Assembly (NCBI RefSeq): GCF_003286415.2
Contig: NZ_CP043450.1
Location: 310,001-374,000 of the forward strand
Reading direction: 5' to 3'
Length of the DNA: 64,000 nt
DNA from: Mucilaginibacter rubeus
GTDB taxonomy: Bacteria; Bacteroidota; Bacteroidia; Sphingobacteriales; Sphingobacteriaceae
Each line of letters begins with the position of its first letter. Position 1 is the stretch's first letter. The translations under genes were made by a program, and so were the position numbers. Positions 26,339-35,657 of this stretch are shown here, in pieces. The notes under the pieces are model-generated. The model was not told the DNA's origin, did not search any database, and saw only the letters and a list, made by a program, of their open reading frames with translations.

Positions 26339-27556
26339 TTAAACTATCGATTTTTCACGTACGGCCTTATGTTTAACCAAAAAATCAGACTTGCGGATGT
26401 AATGGTTAAGCGGTTCTTCAATTAATTTAAACAGCGTTATTGAAATGATATTTAAAACGATGAACGCGTATAAAAGGTTTAAACTATCGTACTCAAACGG
26501 CGAATGCCAGTCCACGCCCCATTTATCATAAAGTTCAAAAACATAATCATTAAGGCTGTTCATGCCCTGGTGTATAAAGTTGTACATATATCCCAGGTGG
26601 ATAAGGTAAAATATGTACGAGCTTTTGCCCAGTAGTTCAATAAACGGATGCGCCAGGAATTTTTTAAGCAGGGTAGTTTCGGTAAGCAAACCGTAAAAGA
26701 ATATCGTTATAGATATAGCCAGGAAATAATTATTGGTTAAAATACCCCATGGATTATGCAAACCTGCCTCATAGCCTTGTGGAATGGTTAATGTTGACAT
26801 GATCCAAACACAGAAAAAGATCAGGAAGAAACCGAGGTAAGTAAACTTCTTTTTACTGCTGCCATCCAGTTTTTGCTTACGAACAATTAGCGCCAGCTGA
26901 ATGCCCGCGAAAAATTCAAAGCACCGGCCTAAAAAGGTATACAGCATCATGAAGGTAAAGTTGCCGAAGAAACCAAACCAGTTAAAATGACTAAAAATAA
27001 GCACCAGCGAAACACCTAAACCTGTAACGGCGATGGGCTGGATATAAAACTTTTTGTATTTGGTAGCGATCAGAAATATGAATGGGGCCGAAAAGTAAAA
27101 ACATTCCTCCACAGTTAATGACCAACCTTGCGCTATGCCTGTAAACTTAAACTGATCGAAAAAGCCACGCAGAAAAACGATATTCATGAAAAACATCACC
27201 ACGGGATTTTGTCCTGCGGTTACCGTTTGGTTTTGCGTGAAATGATAAGCTATGAATGCGCCAATAGTGAGCAGGGCGTACATAGGATAGATTCGCGCCA
27301 CCCGGTTTTTCAGGTATTGCAGAAACCACTCCTTGCTTAATTTAAAACTGTCAAAATACCGGAAAGCAATTAAAAAGCCCGAAAGCACAAAGAAAATGGT
27401 AACCCCAATATGGAACTCGTTAAAGAAACGTTGCACGGAGTGGGGAAATTTTTCATCAAATACATACGCAAAATGCGAGATAAAAACCAGGTAAGCCGCC
27501 ATGGCCCGCACACCGGTTAATGCAGGAATATAATTGGATTGCGCTCTTTGTGACAA
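26339..27556 (-). CDS. Membrane acyltransferase, acyltransferase-3 (OafA/YrhL) family
   Basis: The 405-residue protein has about ten membrane helices and the acyltransferase-3 opening: YIPALTGVRAMAAYLVFISH, with the Arg and His conserved in this family, and FHIGVTIFFVLSGFLIAFRY. Such enzymes O-acetylate or otherwise acylate surface polysaccharides and lipids. Its location just upstream, on the same strand, of an esterase operon is suggestive, but the 31-nt gap holds no clear link. The substrate is unknown. Confidence 0.9.
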   Translation of the reverse strand: MSQRAQSNYIPALTGVRAMAAYLVFISHFAYVFDEKFPHSVQRFFNEFHIGVTIFFVLSGFLIAFRYFDSFKLSKEWFLQYLKNRVARIYPMYALLTIGAFIAYHFTQNQTVTAGQNPVVMFFMNIVFLRGFFDQFKFTGIAQGWSLTVEECFYFSAPFIFLIATKYKKFYIQPIAVTGLGVSLVLIFSHFNWFGFFGNFTFMMLYTFLGRCFEFFAGIQLALIVRKQKLDGSSKKKFTYLGFFLIFFCVWIMSTLTIPQGYEAGLHNPWGILTNNYFLAISITIFFYGLLTETTLLKKFLAHPFIELLGKSSYIFYLIHLGYMYNFIHQGMNSLNDYVFELYDKWGVDWHSPFEYDSLNLLYAFIVLNIISITLFKLIEEPLNHYIRKSDFLVKHKAVREKSIV

Positions 27557-27860
27557 AACAGACGTATTTTAACTTTTAGATCAATTTAATTATACGTAAA
27601 TATTTGCAAAAGGGATACCAATGTTTGAATAAGTAAGGGTTGAATTAAGTAGCAGTTTTAAAATCAGTAGCAGTTTTGAGTGGCCGTGGCAGTTTTTTGA
27701 TTAGAAGTTAGGAGGGTGTGGTTTGCTTATTCGTTAAATCAGAACCGGGATTTGGCGGGATTTGCCGGATTGATGGATTTTTCTTACTTCCCCCGATCCG
27801 TGTCCTCACGGATCGTATTGGATGATAGTTGTTAACTCAAACAACAAAAAGCGGAGGATC

Positions 27861-27973
27861 GTGCGATTCCCCTCTTGAGAGGGGTGTAGGGGTGTGTTTC
27901 TGCTTTGATATGTAAATGGTACAAACACACCCCTGCTCTCGCTCTTTCCACCGCGCGCCCTCTCAAGGGGGAT
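27861..27973. repeat. Palindromic repeat, family C
   Basis: It starts GTGCGATTCCCCTCTTGAGA and ends CGCCCTCTCAAGGGGGAT, with GGGGTGTGTTT and AAACACACCCC inside. The rest of the 500-nt gap 27557-28056 holds a direct repeat of AGTAGCAGTTTT (near 27648 and 27668) and a CCTCACGGATCG-type mini palindrome at 27790-27815; no gene is seen. Confidence 0.82.
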
Positions 27974-28056
27974 TTTAAAATCCATTAAGGACAAGACCGC
28001 CGGGCGGCATGAAAAATCCTGCCAATCCTTAAATCCTAAAAATCTCGGTTCAGAAA

Positions 28057-29007
28057 TTACAGTGCGTATTTGCTCCCCTGCACCACACCTTTGCTCAGGA
28101 TCCGTTGATCAATATAATATTGGATCTCTGATTTTTTTAATCCCCAGTTAGGTGCGATGAGCAGTTCGCGGTCGCTGAGGCCGAAGAGGCGCTGGATTAC
28201 GATATCGGGGCGAACAAGTGGTAATAGCTCGCACAGGAAATCGGCATATTCTTCAATGCCAAACAGGTGAAACGGTTCGCGTTTGTATTTTACGCCCATT
28301 ACCGAGCCTTCAACAATATGCAGGTGGTGAAATTTTACAAATTTGATCTGCTTAAAACGGTTGATCTCATCGGCATATTTCAGCATCATCTCCTTAGTTT
28401 CCCAGGGGAAACCGAAAATGGTGTGCACACAAATATCCAGTTTTGAATTTTCGACCAGGCTCAGGGCTTTTACCAGTTCTTCATGGCTGCAGCCGCGGTT
28501 AATCTGGGTCAGGGTATCGTTATAGATACTTTCCATCCCCATTTCCAGGTCTACATCAAAACGGTCGGTATAGCTCTCTAACAGGGCTATCTTTTCGGCG
28601 TCGATACAATCGGGACGGGTACCTACCGATAGACCTACAATATCCTCGGTGCCGTAGCTCAGGGCTTCGTCATAAAGCATTTTAAGGTAATGTGCCGGGG
28701 CGTAAGTATTGGTATTGGGCTGAAAGTAAATGATAAACTTATCGGCCTTGTTGCCTTTACGGGCACGCTCCATACCTTCCTCAACCTGCTGGCGCACAGT
28801 AGGGGCGTTGCGACTAACCGATGGTGTAAATGAGTCAACATTACAATAGGTACAGCCACCGTAGCCTTTTGAGCCATCGCGGTTAGGGCAGGTAAAGCCA
28901 CCATCAACAATCACTTTAAACACACGATGGCCTTTGTATTTTTCCTTAAGCCATGGCCCGTAATTGTTATAGCCTTTTTCCCAGGTTGTTATTGTTTGCT
29001 GTTCCAC
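28057..29007 (-). CDS. TIGR01212-family radical SAM protein (YhcC-like)
   Basis: The 316-residue protein has the cluster cysteines C40, C52 and C55 in the segment CPNRDGSKGYGGCTYC, typical of TIGR01212/YhcC. Following motifs (FQPNTNTYAP, GLSVGTRPDC and VDLEMGMESIYNDTL) match the radical SAM barrel. The C-terminal part includes LCELLPLVRPDIVIQRLFGLS. The function in vivo is not settled. It is a single gene transcribed leftward. Confidence 0.92.
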   Translation of the reverse strand: MEQQTITTWEKGYNNYGPWLKEKYKGHRVFKVIVDGGFTCPNRDGSKGYGGCTYCNVDSFTPSVSRNAPTVRQQVEEGMERARKGNKADKFIIYFQPNTNTYAPAHYLKMLYDEALSYGTEDIVGLSVGTRPDCIDAEKIALLESYTDRFDVDLEMGMESIYNDTLTQINRGCSHEELVKALSLVENSKLDICVHTIFGFPWETKEMMLKYADEINRFKQIKFVKFHHLHIVEGSVMGVKYKREPFHLFGIEEYADFLCELLPLVRPDIVIQRLFGLSDRELLIAPNWGLKKSEIQYYIDQRILSKGVVQGSKYAL

Positions 29008-29292
29008 TTTGCTTGCCTTTTGATGATCTCACTGATTTATATTGTCATTATCAGCGGTTGAGGCGCAAAGATAGTGATTTTTGATGAGCGCTGTGTTTTC
29101 ATCATGTTCGGTGCGGCGCTTATCGAAAGAAAGCCCACTGTTAAATAGCGTGTTTTTACCTATTGCTTTGTGGATTGTAATCTGTTAACTTTAAGTAGAT
29201 TATAAAAATAACCTTTTATCTGCCGCACAAAAAATGAAATAGTATTCCAAGCGGCAAATCAAATCTATTGCGAATATCTTCTTGTTATCAGG

Positions 29293-29769
29293 ATGGTGAT
29301 CTATCAACAACAACCAATAAACAACCAAATTATGAACCCCTGGATTTGCGCACTTTTAATTTCTCTGGCCGGGATGGTTGGGGGAATGGTTAATGCACTG
29401 CTAACCGACAACAAGTTTATTGTCCCTAAGCTCAAAAACGGGATCCTTTGCCCGGGCTTTCTGTCAAATATTTTGATCGGGGCAACGTCGGCATTCAGTT
29501 CATGGTCGTTTTACGGATCTGGGGCTTCGATAGAACTGGCAAAAACTACGGCTACTGCGCGTCAGGATATCAGTTTAACATTTTCGGCGCTTGCCGGTGC
29601 CTTTTTGGTAGGCGTTGCCGGTGCTAAATGGCTTACAAACGAAGTTGACAAACAGTTACTAAAGGAAAGTGTAAAGGAAGCGGCTAAGAAAGATATCAGC
29701 CCGGAAAAATGCGATAAAATTATTACGCAATCGCCCCGTAAAATCCTGGAAGATATACAGCAAGCCTGA
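29293..29769 (+). CDS. Hypothetical membrane protein
   Basis: The ORF has 158 codons; an internal ATG at 29332 (MNPWICALLIS) may be the true start, giving 145 residues. Two or three hydrophobic helices lie in the first 110 residues (WICALLISLAGMVGGMVNALL; NILIGATSAFSSWSFYGSG; FSALAGAFLVGVAGA), followed by a charged tail with many Lys and Glu. I recognise no family. The 285-nt region upstream holds an ordinary AT-rich leader. Confidence 0.65.
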   Translation: MVIYQQQPINNQIMNPWICALLISLAGMVGGMVNALLTDNKFIVPKLKNGILCPGFLSNILIGATSAFSSWSFYGSGASIELAKTTATARQDISLTFSALAGAFLVGVAGAKWLTNEVDKQLLKESVKEAAKKDISPEKCDKIITQSPRKILEDIQQA

Positions 29770-29846
29770 CCATTACTTTCAACAAGGACTCGTATTTTAG
29801 TTTGACTGTGTTATTATTGTATCGTAAATAATTAAAATCCTAAGCC

Positions 29847-30071
29847 GTGTTGCATATAGGTTCAACGCTCGAAATAATTGGTTTACTTGGTGTATACCTG
29901 TGCAATATCCCTTTATATATTTATAGGGCGGTGCATGCGGTTTGTACCGGGCAAAAGGTTCCTGCTTACCGATGGCTTTTTTATGTACCCCAATGGCTTG
30001 ACCATTATGTAAGGTTTGTAGGTTTAGGAATGCTGGTATTGTTTTTTCTGTTGATTGCAATTGGAAAATAA
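29847..30071 (+). CDS. Hypothetical small membrane protein
   Basis: A 74-codon ORF with hydrophobic stretches at about 5-27 and 52-72, separated by a basic and aromatic loop (CTGQKVPAYRWLFYVPQWLDHY). No homologous family is recognised. It lies 77 nt after the previous membrane protein. The opposite strand is also open, so coding status is moderate. Confidence 0.5.
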   Translation: MLHIGSTLEIIGLLGVYLCNIPLYIYRAVHAVCTGQKVPAYRWLFYVPQWLDHYVRFVGLGMLVLFFLLIAIGK

Positions 30072-30097
30072 TAGTTTCTTGAGATTTAACTTATCAT

Positions 30098-30913
30098 TTA
30101 TTTCACTCCATCGGTAGGGTACTGGTTTACCTTTAAATAAGTCTTTTTATATGTGGTCAGGATCTCGGTTATTTTGGATGAATCGCGTTTTTCAAATAGA
30201 TGGATGATCCATACCGTAAACCGCAGCATGCCCACGGGGTTAACAATGCCCAGCCCCAGTTTATTAATGTCGTTATCCCTGCTGGCTATCTGCTTGGGGT
30301 AATCATCCCCGGTACGGGTAAACAGGTCTTCGGCAAAACACCATGCGCCGTCGCGGGCATTGCTGAGGGCAAACTGGATTAGGATAGAGTTATTTTGCGC
30401 GTGCAGACCGGCCAGCGATAATAGGGGCGAAATCTGATTCAGTTCGCTGATCACCTCGTAAGTAAGTGCCGAAAGTATGGTGTTGATGGAATTAAAATCT
30501 TTATGGACCTCGGTTAGCGGCTGGTTAAGTTTGCGGGCTACTTCAACAACGGCAACGCCCAAATCGAGGTTAATATGCGCGTTCATGCCGATGAGTAGGT
30601 GCTGCAATACCAGTTTTGATGATTTATCAAAAATGCCGAAAGCCAATTGCCAGCTATTGGAACAGGGTTGCTTTTGCTGCCAGGAACGATAAGCCGCGAT
30701 ATACCTGTTGGCGAAGATCACATCCAATTGTTCCATTCGGGCAGGGTTTTCAAATTCGCCGTTTTGGATGCCTTCCCTTACCTTGCAGGTAACCTTATGA
30801 TACAACGCCGCGAAAAAACCGGCCCGGCTGTCGGTCTTTATGGCATCGGCGATAATGGCTTCCAGTTGTTCAATGATCTGATCGATAGTTTGGGCTTGTG
30901 CAGTAGGTTCCAT
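30098..30913 (-). CDS. DUF5995 family protein
   Basis: From the ATG at 30913 the product has 271 residues. The segment RMEQLDVIFANRYIAAYRSWQ followed by LLIGMNAHINLDLGVAV fits the DUF5995 family, a helical protein of unknown function. An in-frame ATG at 30946 would add 11 residues (MQLFTWTYLPV) not expected from the family. No signal peptide is visible. No functional context is evident. Confidence 0.78.
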   Translation of the reverse strand: MEPTAQAQTIDQIIEQLEAIIADAIKTDSRAGFFAALYHKVTCKVREGIQNGEFENPARMEQLDVIFANRYIAAYRSWQQKQPCSNSWQLAFGIFDKSSKLVLQHLLIGMNAHINLDLGVAVVEVARKLNQPLTEVHKDFNSINTILSALTYEVISELNQISPLLSLAGLHAQNNSILIQFALSNARDGAWCFAEDLFTRTGDDYPKQIASRDNDINKLGLGIVNPVGMLRFTVWIIHLFEKRDSSKITEILTTYKKTYLKVNQYPTDGVK

Positions 30914-30980
30914 AACGGGCAGATAAGTCCAGGTAAATAATTGCAATTTAAAGATAGGGTTTTTGGTGATAGCTTGTACG

Positions 30981-31727
30981 TCAGGTTTTTATGTTGAACA
31001 GGCTAAACACAATTAAAAATACGCCGATGAGCAGCAAACCCCAATACACATATCTGAAAAATGAAGCATTGCCCAGCTTATGATTAAGGTATCGCCCTAA
31101 AAAAATCGCCGGGAAAACAGCCGGAAGTGATACTATAAAATATTTTAATACTTCGATGGTAATTAACCCTTTAAAAATATAGCCCATTACCCCAATTAAG
31201 CTTGCCGGCAAAAAATAGCCCTGAAGCGTGGCCCTGAAATCTTTAGCGTTCCATTTGCGCATATTGCCATAAACAACCAGCGGCGGCCCGTTAACACCAT
31301 AGGCTCCTCCCAAAACTCCCGACAGAAAGCCACATACAAACAGCCAGAATTTTCTATCATGATTAAGCTGAAAGCTATTTTTGCCAAACATGGCATATAG
31401 CGAGTAAAGGATGATGAGCGTGCCCAGCCCGGTTTTTACCCAAAGCTCGTTACCGTAAATCAAAATCAGTAAACCAATCGGGATACCGGGCAAGGCAAAA
31501 AGGATGAGCCATTTCGCGCTGTTCAACTGGATTTTGCTATGATCCTGAATCACAACAACCAGTGCAACCAAAACAGAAATAAGTACCGAAAGCGGAACGG
31601 CAACGCCAAGAGGAATAAATATGCTTAGCAGCGGTACAGCTACCAGCGATTCGCCAAAGCCAAAGGTTGAGCGTACCAGCGTGGCAATGAAACTTATGAT
31701 AAAAATATAAAGAAAAATAGTATACAT
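30981..31727 (-). CDS. TauE/SafE family membrane transporter
   Basis: The 248-residue protein has about eight helices. Family motifs include TFGFGESLVAVPLLSIFIPLGVAVPLS near the N-terminus and the paired GFLSGVLGGAYGVNGPPLVVYG. TauE/SafE proteins move sulfite, sulfoacetate or other small anions across the inner membrane. The substrate is not evident here. It lies 74 nt downstream of doxX-like gene on the same strand; a short inverted repeat (AACCTATTGATCA/TGATCAATAGGTT) lies in the gap at 31741-31783. Confidence 0.88.
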   Translation of the reverse strand: MYTIFLYIFIISFIATLVRSTFGFGESLVAVPLLSIFIPLGVAVPLSVLISVLVALVVVIQDHSKIQLNSAKWLILFALPGIPIGLLILIYGNELWVKTGLGTLIILYSLYAMFGKNSFQLNHDRKFWLFVCGFLSGVLGGAYGVNGPPLVVYGNMRKWNAKDFRATLQGYFLPASLIGVMGYIFKGLITIEVLKYFIVSLPAVFPAIFLGRYLNHKLGNASFFRYVYWGLLLIGVFLIVFSLFNIKT

Positions 31728-31740
31728 ATTGATGTTTATT

Positions 31741-31783
31741 AAACCTATTGATCATTTGCCTTAGTGGCTTAATGATCAATAGG
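31741..31783 (-). terminator. Hairpin between DoxX and TauE genes
   Basis: AACCTATTGATCA and TGATCAATAGGTT form a 13-bp perfect inverted repeat with a 17-nt loop, followed on the minus strand by TTAATAAACA. It may terminate the doxX-like transcript. Confidence 0.45.
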
Positions 31784-31800
31784 TTGTTATTTTTTATGAT

Positions 31801-32277
31801 TTAGTTGGTGCCTCGCTTTGCAGCCAGGACGGAATCGACAGAAAACATACCACCTCCCGAAATTAGCAGCGAGATAAGCGCTGCGATGTACAATAAATTG
31901 ATCTCATAGCCTGGCGGACCGAAAATTGGTCCGCCAGGAGTTAAGCCGATGGTTTTTACCGAACTGTAACCATAATTAATTTGGATGCCGAACATGGCTA
32001 CAAGCATGATCCCTATAAGCGGTACGGCGGTGATGCTTACCATAAAACCGATAAACATGGCCAGGCCGCCAATCAGCTCTGTTAAGGTAGAGACCCACGC
32101 CATAGCATGAGGAAAGGGCACGTGGATCTGAGCCAACAGGTTCCCGAAGGCTTCGGGGCCTTTAATCAATTTCGCCCAGCCGTGTGCCATAAAGCCGAAG
32201 CCAACGGCCATGCGTAAAAGCAGGGGAGCCATTTGCCGGTAATTTTTGCCGACTATAGAAAAAATAGGATTGATCAT
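31801..32277 (-). CDS. DoxX family membrane protein
   Basis: The 158-residue protein has four helices and the DoxX features LLLRMAVGFGFMAHGWAKLIKGPEAFG, then WVSTLTELIGGLAMFIGF and a final helix. DoxX proteins take part in respiratory or redox-stress membrane complexes in various bacteria; the exact role here is unknown. It begins with MINPIFSIVGKNYRQ and precedes the TauE gene. Confidence 0.87.
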   Translation of the reverse strand: MINPIFSIVGKNYRQMAPLLLRMAVGFGFMAHGWAKLIKGPEAFGNLLAQIHVPFPHAMAWVSTLTELIGGLAMFIGFMVSITAVPLIGIMLVAMFGIQINYGYSSVKTIGLTPGGPIFGPPGYEINLLYIAALISLLISGGGMFSVDSVLAAKRGTN

Positions 32278-32481
32278 GATTTTTAAATAACTGATATGCG
32301 ACGATCATTGAGGTGCGTTATGCGCTAATGCAGCTACAGATTGCAGGAACAATAGCGGCGCCAACCGAATGATCATCAAAAAAATGTGAAATACAAATAG
32401 TCGAAAAGGCTAAGCAGGAATGCATTAATCAAGCCACGGCACAATTGACTGCCGGGCAATAAGCATTTGAAAAAAGGGGAT

Positions 32482-32874
32482 TCAGATGAGCAATGCCCTG
32501 TTTGCCAAATAAAGCGGAATAGCGCTTAAGTTACAGGCAGGGGTGTCAGGGTATAAAACAATAAGCTTTTTTAACAGGACAATCCCTGCAAAAAATACTA
32601 CCGCTACAACAACCGCCAGCAGTAAAGGGACTGCTGTTTTTGATACAACCTCCTGGTACGGGATGATTTTGTCGCCGCTATTGTAAGCGTTGCATACATC
32701 CTCAACAATGGCCCTGATGTCGCGCGGAGTCTTTTGTTCTTTGTTTTGAGATGCGTGGCTGGCGAGCGAGCACAAAACATTCCTTACCGGGCAATAACCA
32801 AGCATCAGGAAAACCAACACCATCATCAGGCTTAGTGTCTGGCGTAGTGATTTATTGTTTTTGCTGTGTGTCAT
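32482..32874 (-). CDS. Hypothetical protein with two membrane segments
   Basis: The 130-residue product has an N-terminal hydrophobic segment (about 11-26) with Cys23 and Cys30 nearby, a polar middle (35-75) and a second membrane helix (about 83-104). No family is recognised. Cysteines in the N-terminal part (YCPVRNVLC) may be accidental. The region 32278-32481 downstream has no clear gene. Confidence 0.5.
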   Translation of the reverse strand: MTHSKNNKSLRQTLSLMMVLVFLMLGYCPVRNVLCSLASHASQNKEQKTPRDIRAIVEDVCNAYNSGDKIIPYQEVVSKTAVPLLLAVVVAVVFFAGIVLLKKLIVLYPDTPACNLSAIPLYLANRALLI

Positions 32875-33031
32875 GGCTTTGATAACAATTGGTTGTTGTA
32901 TTGATTAAAGCGGTATCACAAAGATAGCATGTTTTGAAGAAGCGTTTTGTAACAAGATGATGAGGGAGGGAGCTAACAGGAGCCGGTAGCTCATACATTG
33001 ACACTAAAGATGGATTTATGAGGATTGGGCC

Positions 33032-33160
33032 GTGCGATTCCCTCCCCTGGGAGGGTGTAGGGAGGGGTTTCAGCGAAATACGTTCCATTTGTTTAAATGG
33101 CGTATAAACCCCTCCCCGCCAACACGCGATCCTTCCGCACCCCTCCCAAGGGAGGGAATT
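33032..33160. repeat. Palindromic repeat, divergent family C
   Basis: It starts GTGCGATTCCCTCCCCTGGG and ends ACCCCTCCCAAGGGAGGGAA, with GGAGGGGTTT and AAACCCCTCC inside. The layout is the same as in family C, but the sequence has drifted together in both arms, as expected if pairing is kept. The rest of the gap 32875-33300 has no gene. Confidence 0.8.
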
Positions 33161-33300
33161 GCTTTTTAACAGACTATTATTTTCAATAAAGAACAATACA
33201 CGCAACTTCCCCGCACAGTATAAACAAAATGTATTGTCTTATTAATTAATAAGTTATATTTATAACCGGATTTCTTAATGTTCTACATCAACCTTTACCT

Positions 33301-34065
33301 ATGACTACAGAACAGTTAACAACAGAAATAGACGACCTTAAAAAAGAGCTTGCCAAACTCAAAGAAACTACGGACGAGGATAAGAAGAAGGATTTTTGGC
33401 TCAAGTTTTTTTCGTCCATCTTTTTGCCGCTGGCTATCACGGCGTCGGGCTATTGGTTTTCGCAGGCCATCAAAAAGCAGGACATGGAGCAATCGCGTGA
33501 TCATGATGCCGTTGCCAATCAGCAGTACCAGCAGCAGATGCAGCTATCCATCCAGAACCAGCGCCTGGAAACCTATAAGTTTGTTACCCCGCTGCTGGAT
33601 ATTATGGTGAACAACCCCGATCCGCAAAAACGGGTTTACGCCGCCAAAGTTATTACCGAAGTATTGCCCAACGATGCCCCCGAGCTTTTAAAAACAGCCA
33701 TCACTTCCGATCCGGCAAATACCAAAAAATATCAGACCGCTTTAGACAGTACGCAGGGCAAACTGGTGGCCGGTCTGTTTTCTGAAAACGCCTCCACTCG
33801 CACTAACAGCGCTAACGATATTATGGTGAACTGGTACAAAACAGCCAGTATAGTACCGCAACTGGTGGATTATGCATTACAAAACATGAACAACGCCAAC
33901 GGTATTTTTAATACGGTGGTTGTGCTGCAAAATATGCACGGCAGCGTTTTAAAAGTGAACAAAGCCAAAATTCAGGACTTTTTACAAAAGGTAATGAAGC
34001 TGGATAATATGCATAATACCGTAACGAACGCCAAAGATTTGTATAAGGCCTTGAATACATTGTAG
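33301..34065 (+). CDS. Hypothetical protein: coiled coil, membrane helix, helical repeat domain
   Basis: The 254-residue protein opens with a heptad-rich coiled coil (about 4-26, many Leu, Lys and Glu), then a membrane helix (about 34-52) and a second Gln-rich helix (60-85). Residues about 95-250 look like HEAT-type repeats (YAAKVITEVLPNDAPELLKTA; NIMVNWYK...PQLVDYAL). No family is recognised. It is probably a membrane-anchored scaffold facing the cytoplasm, an inference from layout alone. Confidence 0.65.
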   Translation: MTTEQLTTEIDDLKKELAKLKETTDEDKKKDFWLKFFSSIFLPLAITASGYWFSQAIKKQDMEQSRDHDAVANQQYQQQMQLSIQNQRLETYKFVTPLLDIMVNNPDPQKRVYAAKVITEVLPNDAPELLKTAITSDPANTKKYQTALDSTQGKLVAGLFSENASTRTNSANDIMVNWYKTASIVPQLVDYALQNMNNANGIFNTVVVLQNMHGSVLKVNKAKIQDFLQKVMKLDNMHNTVTNAKDLYKALNTL

Positions 34066-34349
34066 CCGGTAAGGCACTTTTTATATGTTCTCGGTTCCTT
34101 TTATGGCAAAAACAGCCTGTTAGGGCTATATTACCCAATATTCCGGACAGTTGTGAGGATGAAATCTATTTTGAATTTATTAGCTATTTAGAGGTATTAA
34201 TAATAAAATCCTAATTTATTAACCTTTAGGAAATAATAATTGTAAAAGTGCGTTTGGGTGGCTAAAAAGCAGTTGTTTCGCAAAACTTTAAAGACTTTTA
34301 TTCGTACTAATTATAGTATTAATTAATTATTCACCTAAAATTGAACACT

Positions 34350-34433
34350 ATGATTACGTTATTAATAGCACTTACAGCAAGTGCAATATGTGGTTTTTTT
34401 GTAGCGCACAGTACAGATGAAAATGAATGTTAA
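34350..34433 (+). CDS. Possible 27-residue membrane peptide
   Basis: A short ORF (starts MITLLIALTASAICGFF, ends TDENEC) has one hydrophobic helix and an acidic tail. It follows an AT-rich promoter-like stretch and is followed 30 nt later by a strong hairpin terminator, so a short transcript is likely. Whether the peptide or the RNA is the product is open. Confidence 0.4.
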   Translation: MITLLIALTASAICGFFVAHSTDENEC

Positions 34434-34463
34434 ATGTAATAGGTTAAGCGTAGTAATTATGTA

Positions 34464-34496
34464 AAAGGCTAATCGGAAACGGTTAGCCTTTGTTGT
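34464..34496 (+). terminator. Rho-independent-like terminator
   Basis: AAAGGCTAATCG-GAAA-CGGTTAGCCTTT is a long stem with a GAAA loop, followed by TGTTGTT. It would end the short transcript from 34350. Confidence 0.65.
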
Positions 34497-34517
34497 TGGT
34501 ATAACTTTTAATGTTTT

Positions 34518-34580
34518 CGCTACCGCAAGGCTGTGCCTTGTGGAAATTTGCTAAGCATTGAATTTGATTGCTGCAGCCGG
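34518..34580 (+). repeat. REP copy upstream of the RAYT gene
   Basis: CGCTACCGCAAGGCTGTGCC-TTGTGG starts the unit, then AAATTTGCTAAGCATTGAA and TTGCTGCAGCC in a diverged second half. The same unit recurs downstream of the RAYT gene. Confidence 0.75.
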
Positions 34581-34601
34581 AGAAAAATGTATTTTTAATT
34601 C

Positions 34602-35147
34602 ATGAGTCGTAATTATAAATTTCATAATTCTGAAGGCCTTTATTTTGTGAGTTTTGCTACGGTATTTTGGATAGATGTTTTTGTACGATTAGAATACTTT
34701 GACTGCCTGGTTAAGAATTTAAATTATTGTGTGGCCAATAAAGGGATGGAAATTTATGCCTATTGCATAATGCCAAGCCATATTCATTTAGTGTACAGAT
34801 CAACAATTCAGAAACCTGAAGATTTATTGAGAGATTTTAAATCACAGACTTCAAAACAACTTATCAAACTTATTAACGAAAGTAACCAGGAAAGCCGGAA
34901 GGAATGGATGTTGAATGCTTTTAAAAAAGCCGGATTTAAAAATAGCAATAATCCCGGTAATCAGTTTTGGCAGCAACATAACAAGCCTATTGAACTTTGG
35001 AGTAATGCTGTAATTCAGCAAAAGATAGATTATGTTCATGATAACCCCGTAGTTGCCGGATTAGTGGAAAGCGATTACGAGTATTTGCACAGCAGCGCGC
35101 GTGATTATTCTGGTACAAAAGGTTTGGTTGAAGTGATAACTACTTAA
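34602..35147 (+). CDS. REP-associated tyrosine transposase (RAYT, Y1/HUH)
   Basis: The 181-residue protein has the IS200/IS605-related Y1 transposase fold. The metal-binding HUH pair is SHIHLVYR (H60 and H62). The catalytic Tyr is Y144 in KIDYVHDNPVVAGLV, the RAYT signature. No IS200-type ends surround it. Instead it lies between copies of a palindromic repeat (34518-34580 and 35208-35573), the arrangement known for RAYT genes and the REPs they process. The frame is intact. Confidence 0.93.
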   Translation: MSRNYKFHNSEGLYFVSFATVFWIDVFVRLEYFDCLVKNLNYCVANKGMEIYAYCIMPSHIHLVYRSTIQKPEDLLRDFKSQTSKQLIKLINESNQESRKEWMLNAFKKAGFKNSNNPGNQFWQQHNKPIELWSNAVIQQKIDYVHDNPVVAGLVESDYEYLHSSARDYSGTKGLVEVITT

Positions 35148-35207
35148 TACAGGTGCATAGTTTATACTTTATATGATGCAGAAGCCTGGCTTATACCTTG
35201 CATGCGG

Positions 35208-35573
35208 GCCACAAGGCACAACCTTGCGGCAGCGATTTTAATTTTTGCTACTGCACACTTTTTCAAATTATTTTATCGCTACCGCAAGGCTGTGCCTTGT
35301 GGTAAGTATGCTTAGCGTCGAAGTTGCTTGCGGTAGCAGGGGCGGCAGCGATTTTAATTTTTTTACCGCAACGCTTTTTCAAATTATTTTATCGCTACCG
35401 CAAGGCTGTGCCTTGTGGTAAGTAGGCTTAGCGTCGAAGCTGCTTGCGGTAGCAGGGGCAGCGATTTTAATTTTTTGCTACTGCACACTTTTTCAAATTA
35501 TTTTATCGCTACCGCAAGGCTGTGCCTTGTGGTAAGTATGCTCAGCGTCGAAGTTGCTTGCGGTAGCAGGGGC
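35208..35573. repeat. REP cluster downstream of the RAYT gene
   Basis: Three direct copies start at 35277, 35393 and 35507 (spacing 116 and 114 bp) and one inverted fragment at 35208-35235. Each unit has a short stem CCGCAAGGC-TGT-GCCTTGTGG and an outer stem GCTACCGCAAG...CTTGCGGTAGC, so two alternative folds are possible. Between units the linker (TTTTTCAAATTATTTTAT) is also repeated, meaning the array grew by tandem duplication. Confidence 0.85.
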
Positions 35574-35657
35574 CTCAGTGATAAGTAAGCCATAAAGTGA
35601 GATTATTAAATCCTCGCGAACAAGTAACCACCAATGATTATGAAAATATAACTTGAA

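Noticed and set aside
35277..35573. A CRISPR-like array
   Set aside because: Only three units, the intervals are near-identical to one another instead of unique, and the units are palindromic REPs beside a RAYT gene; no cas gene is present.
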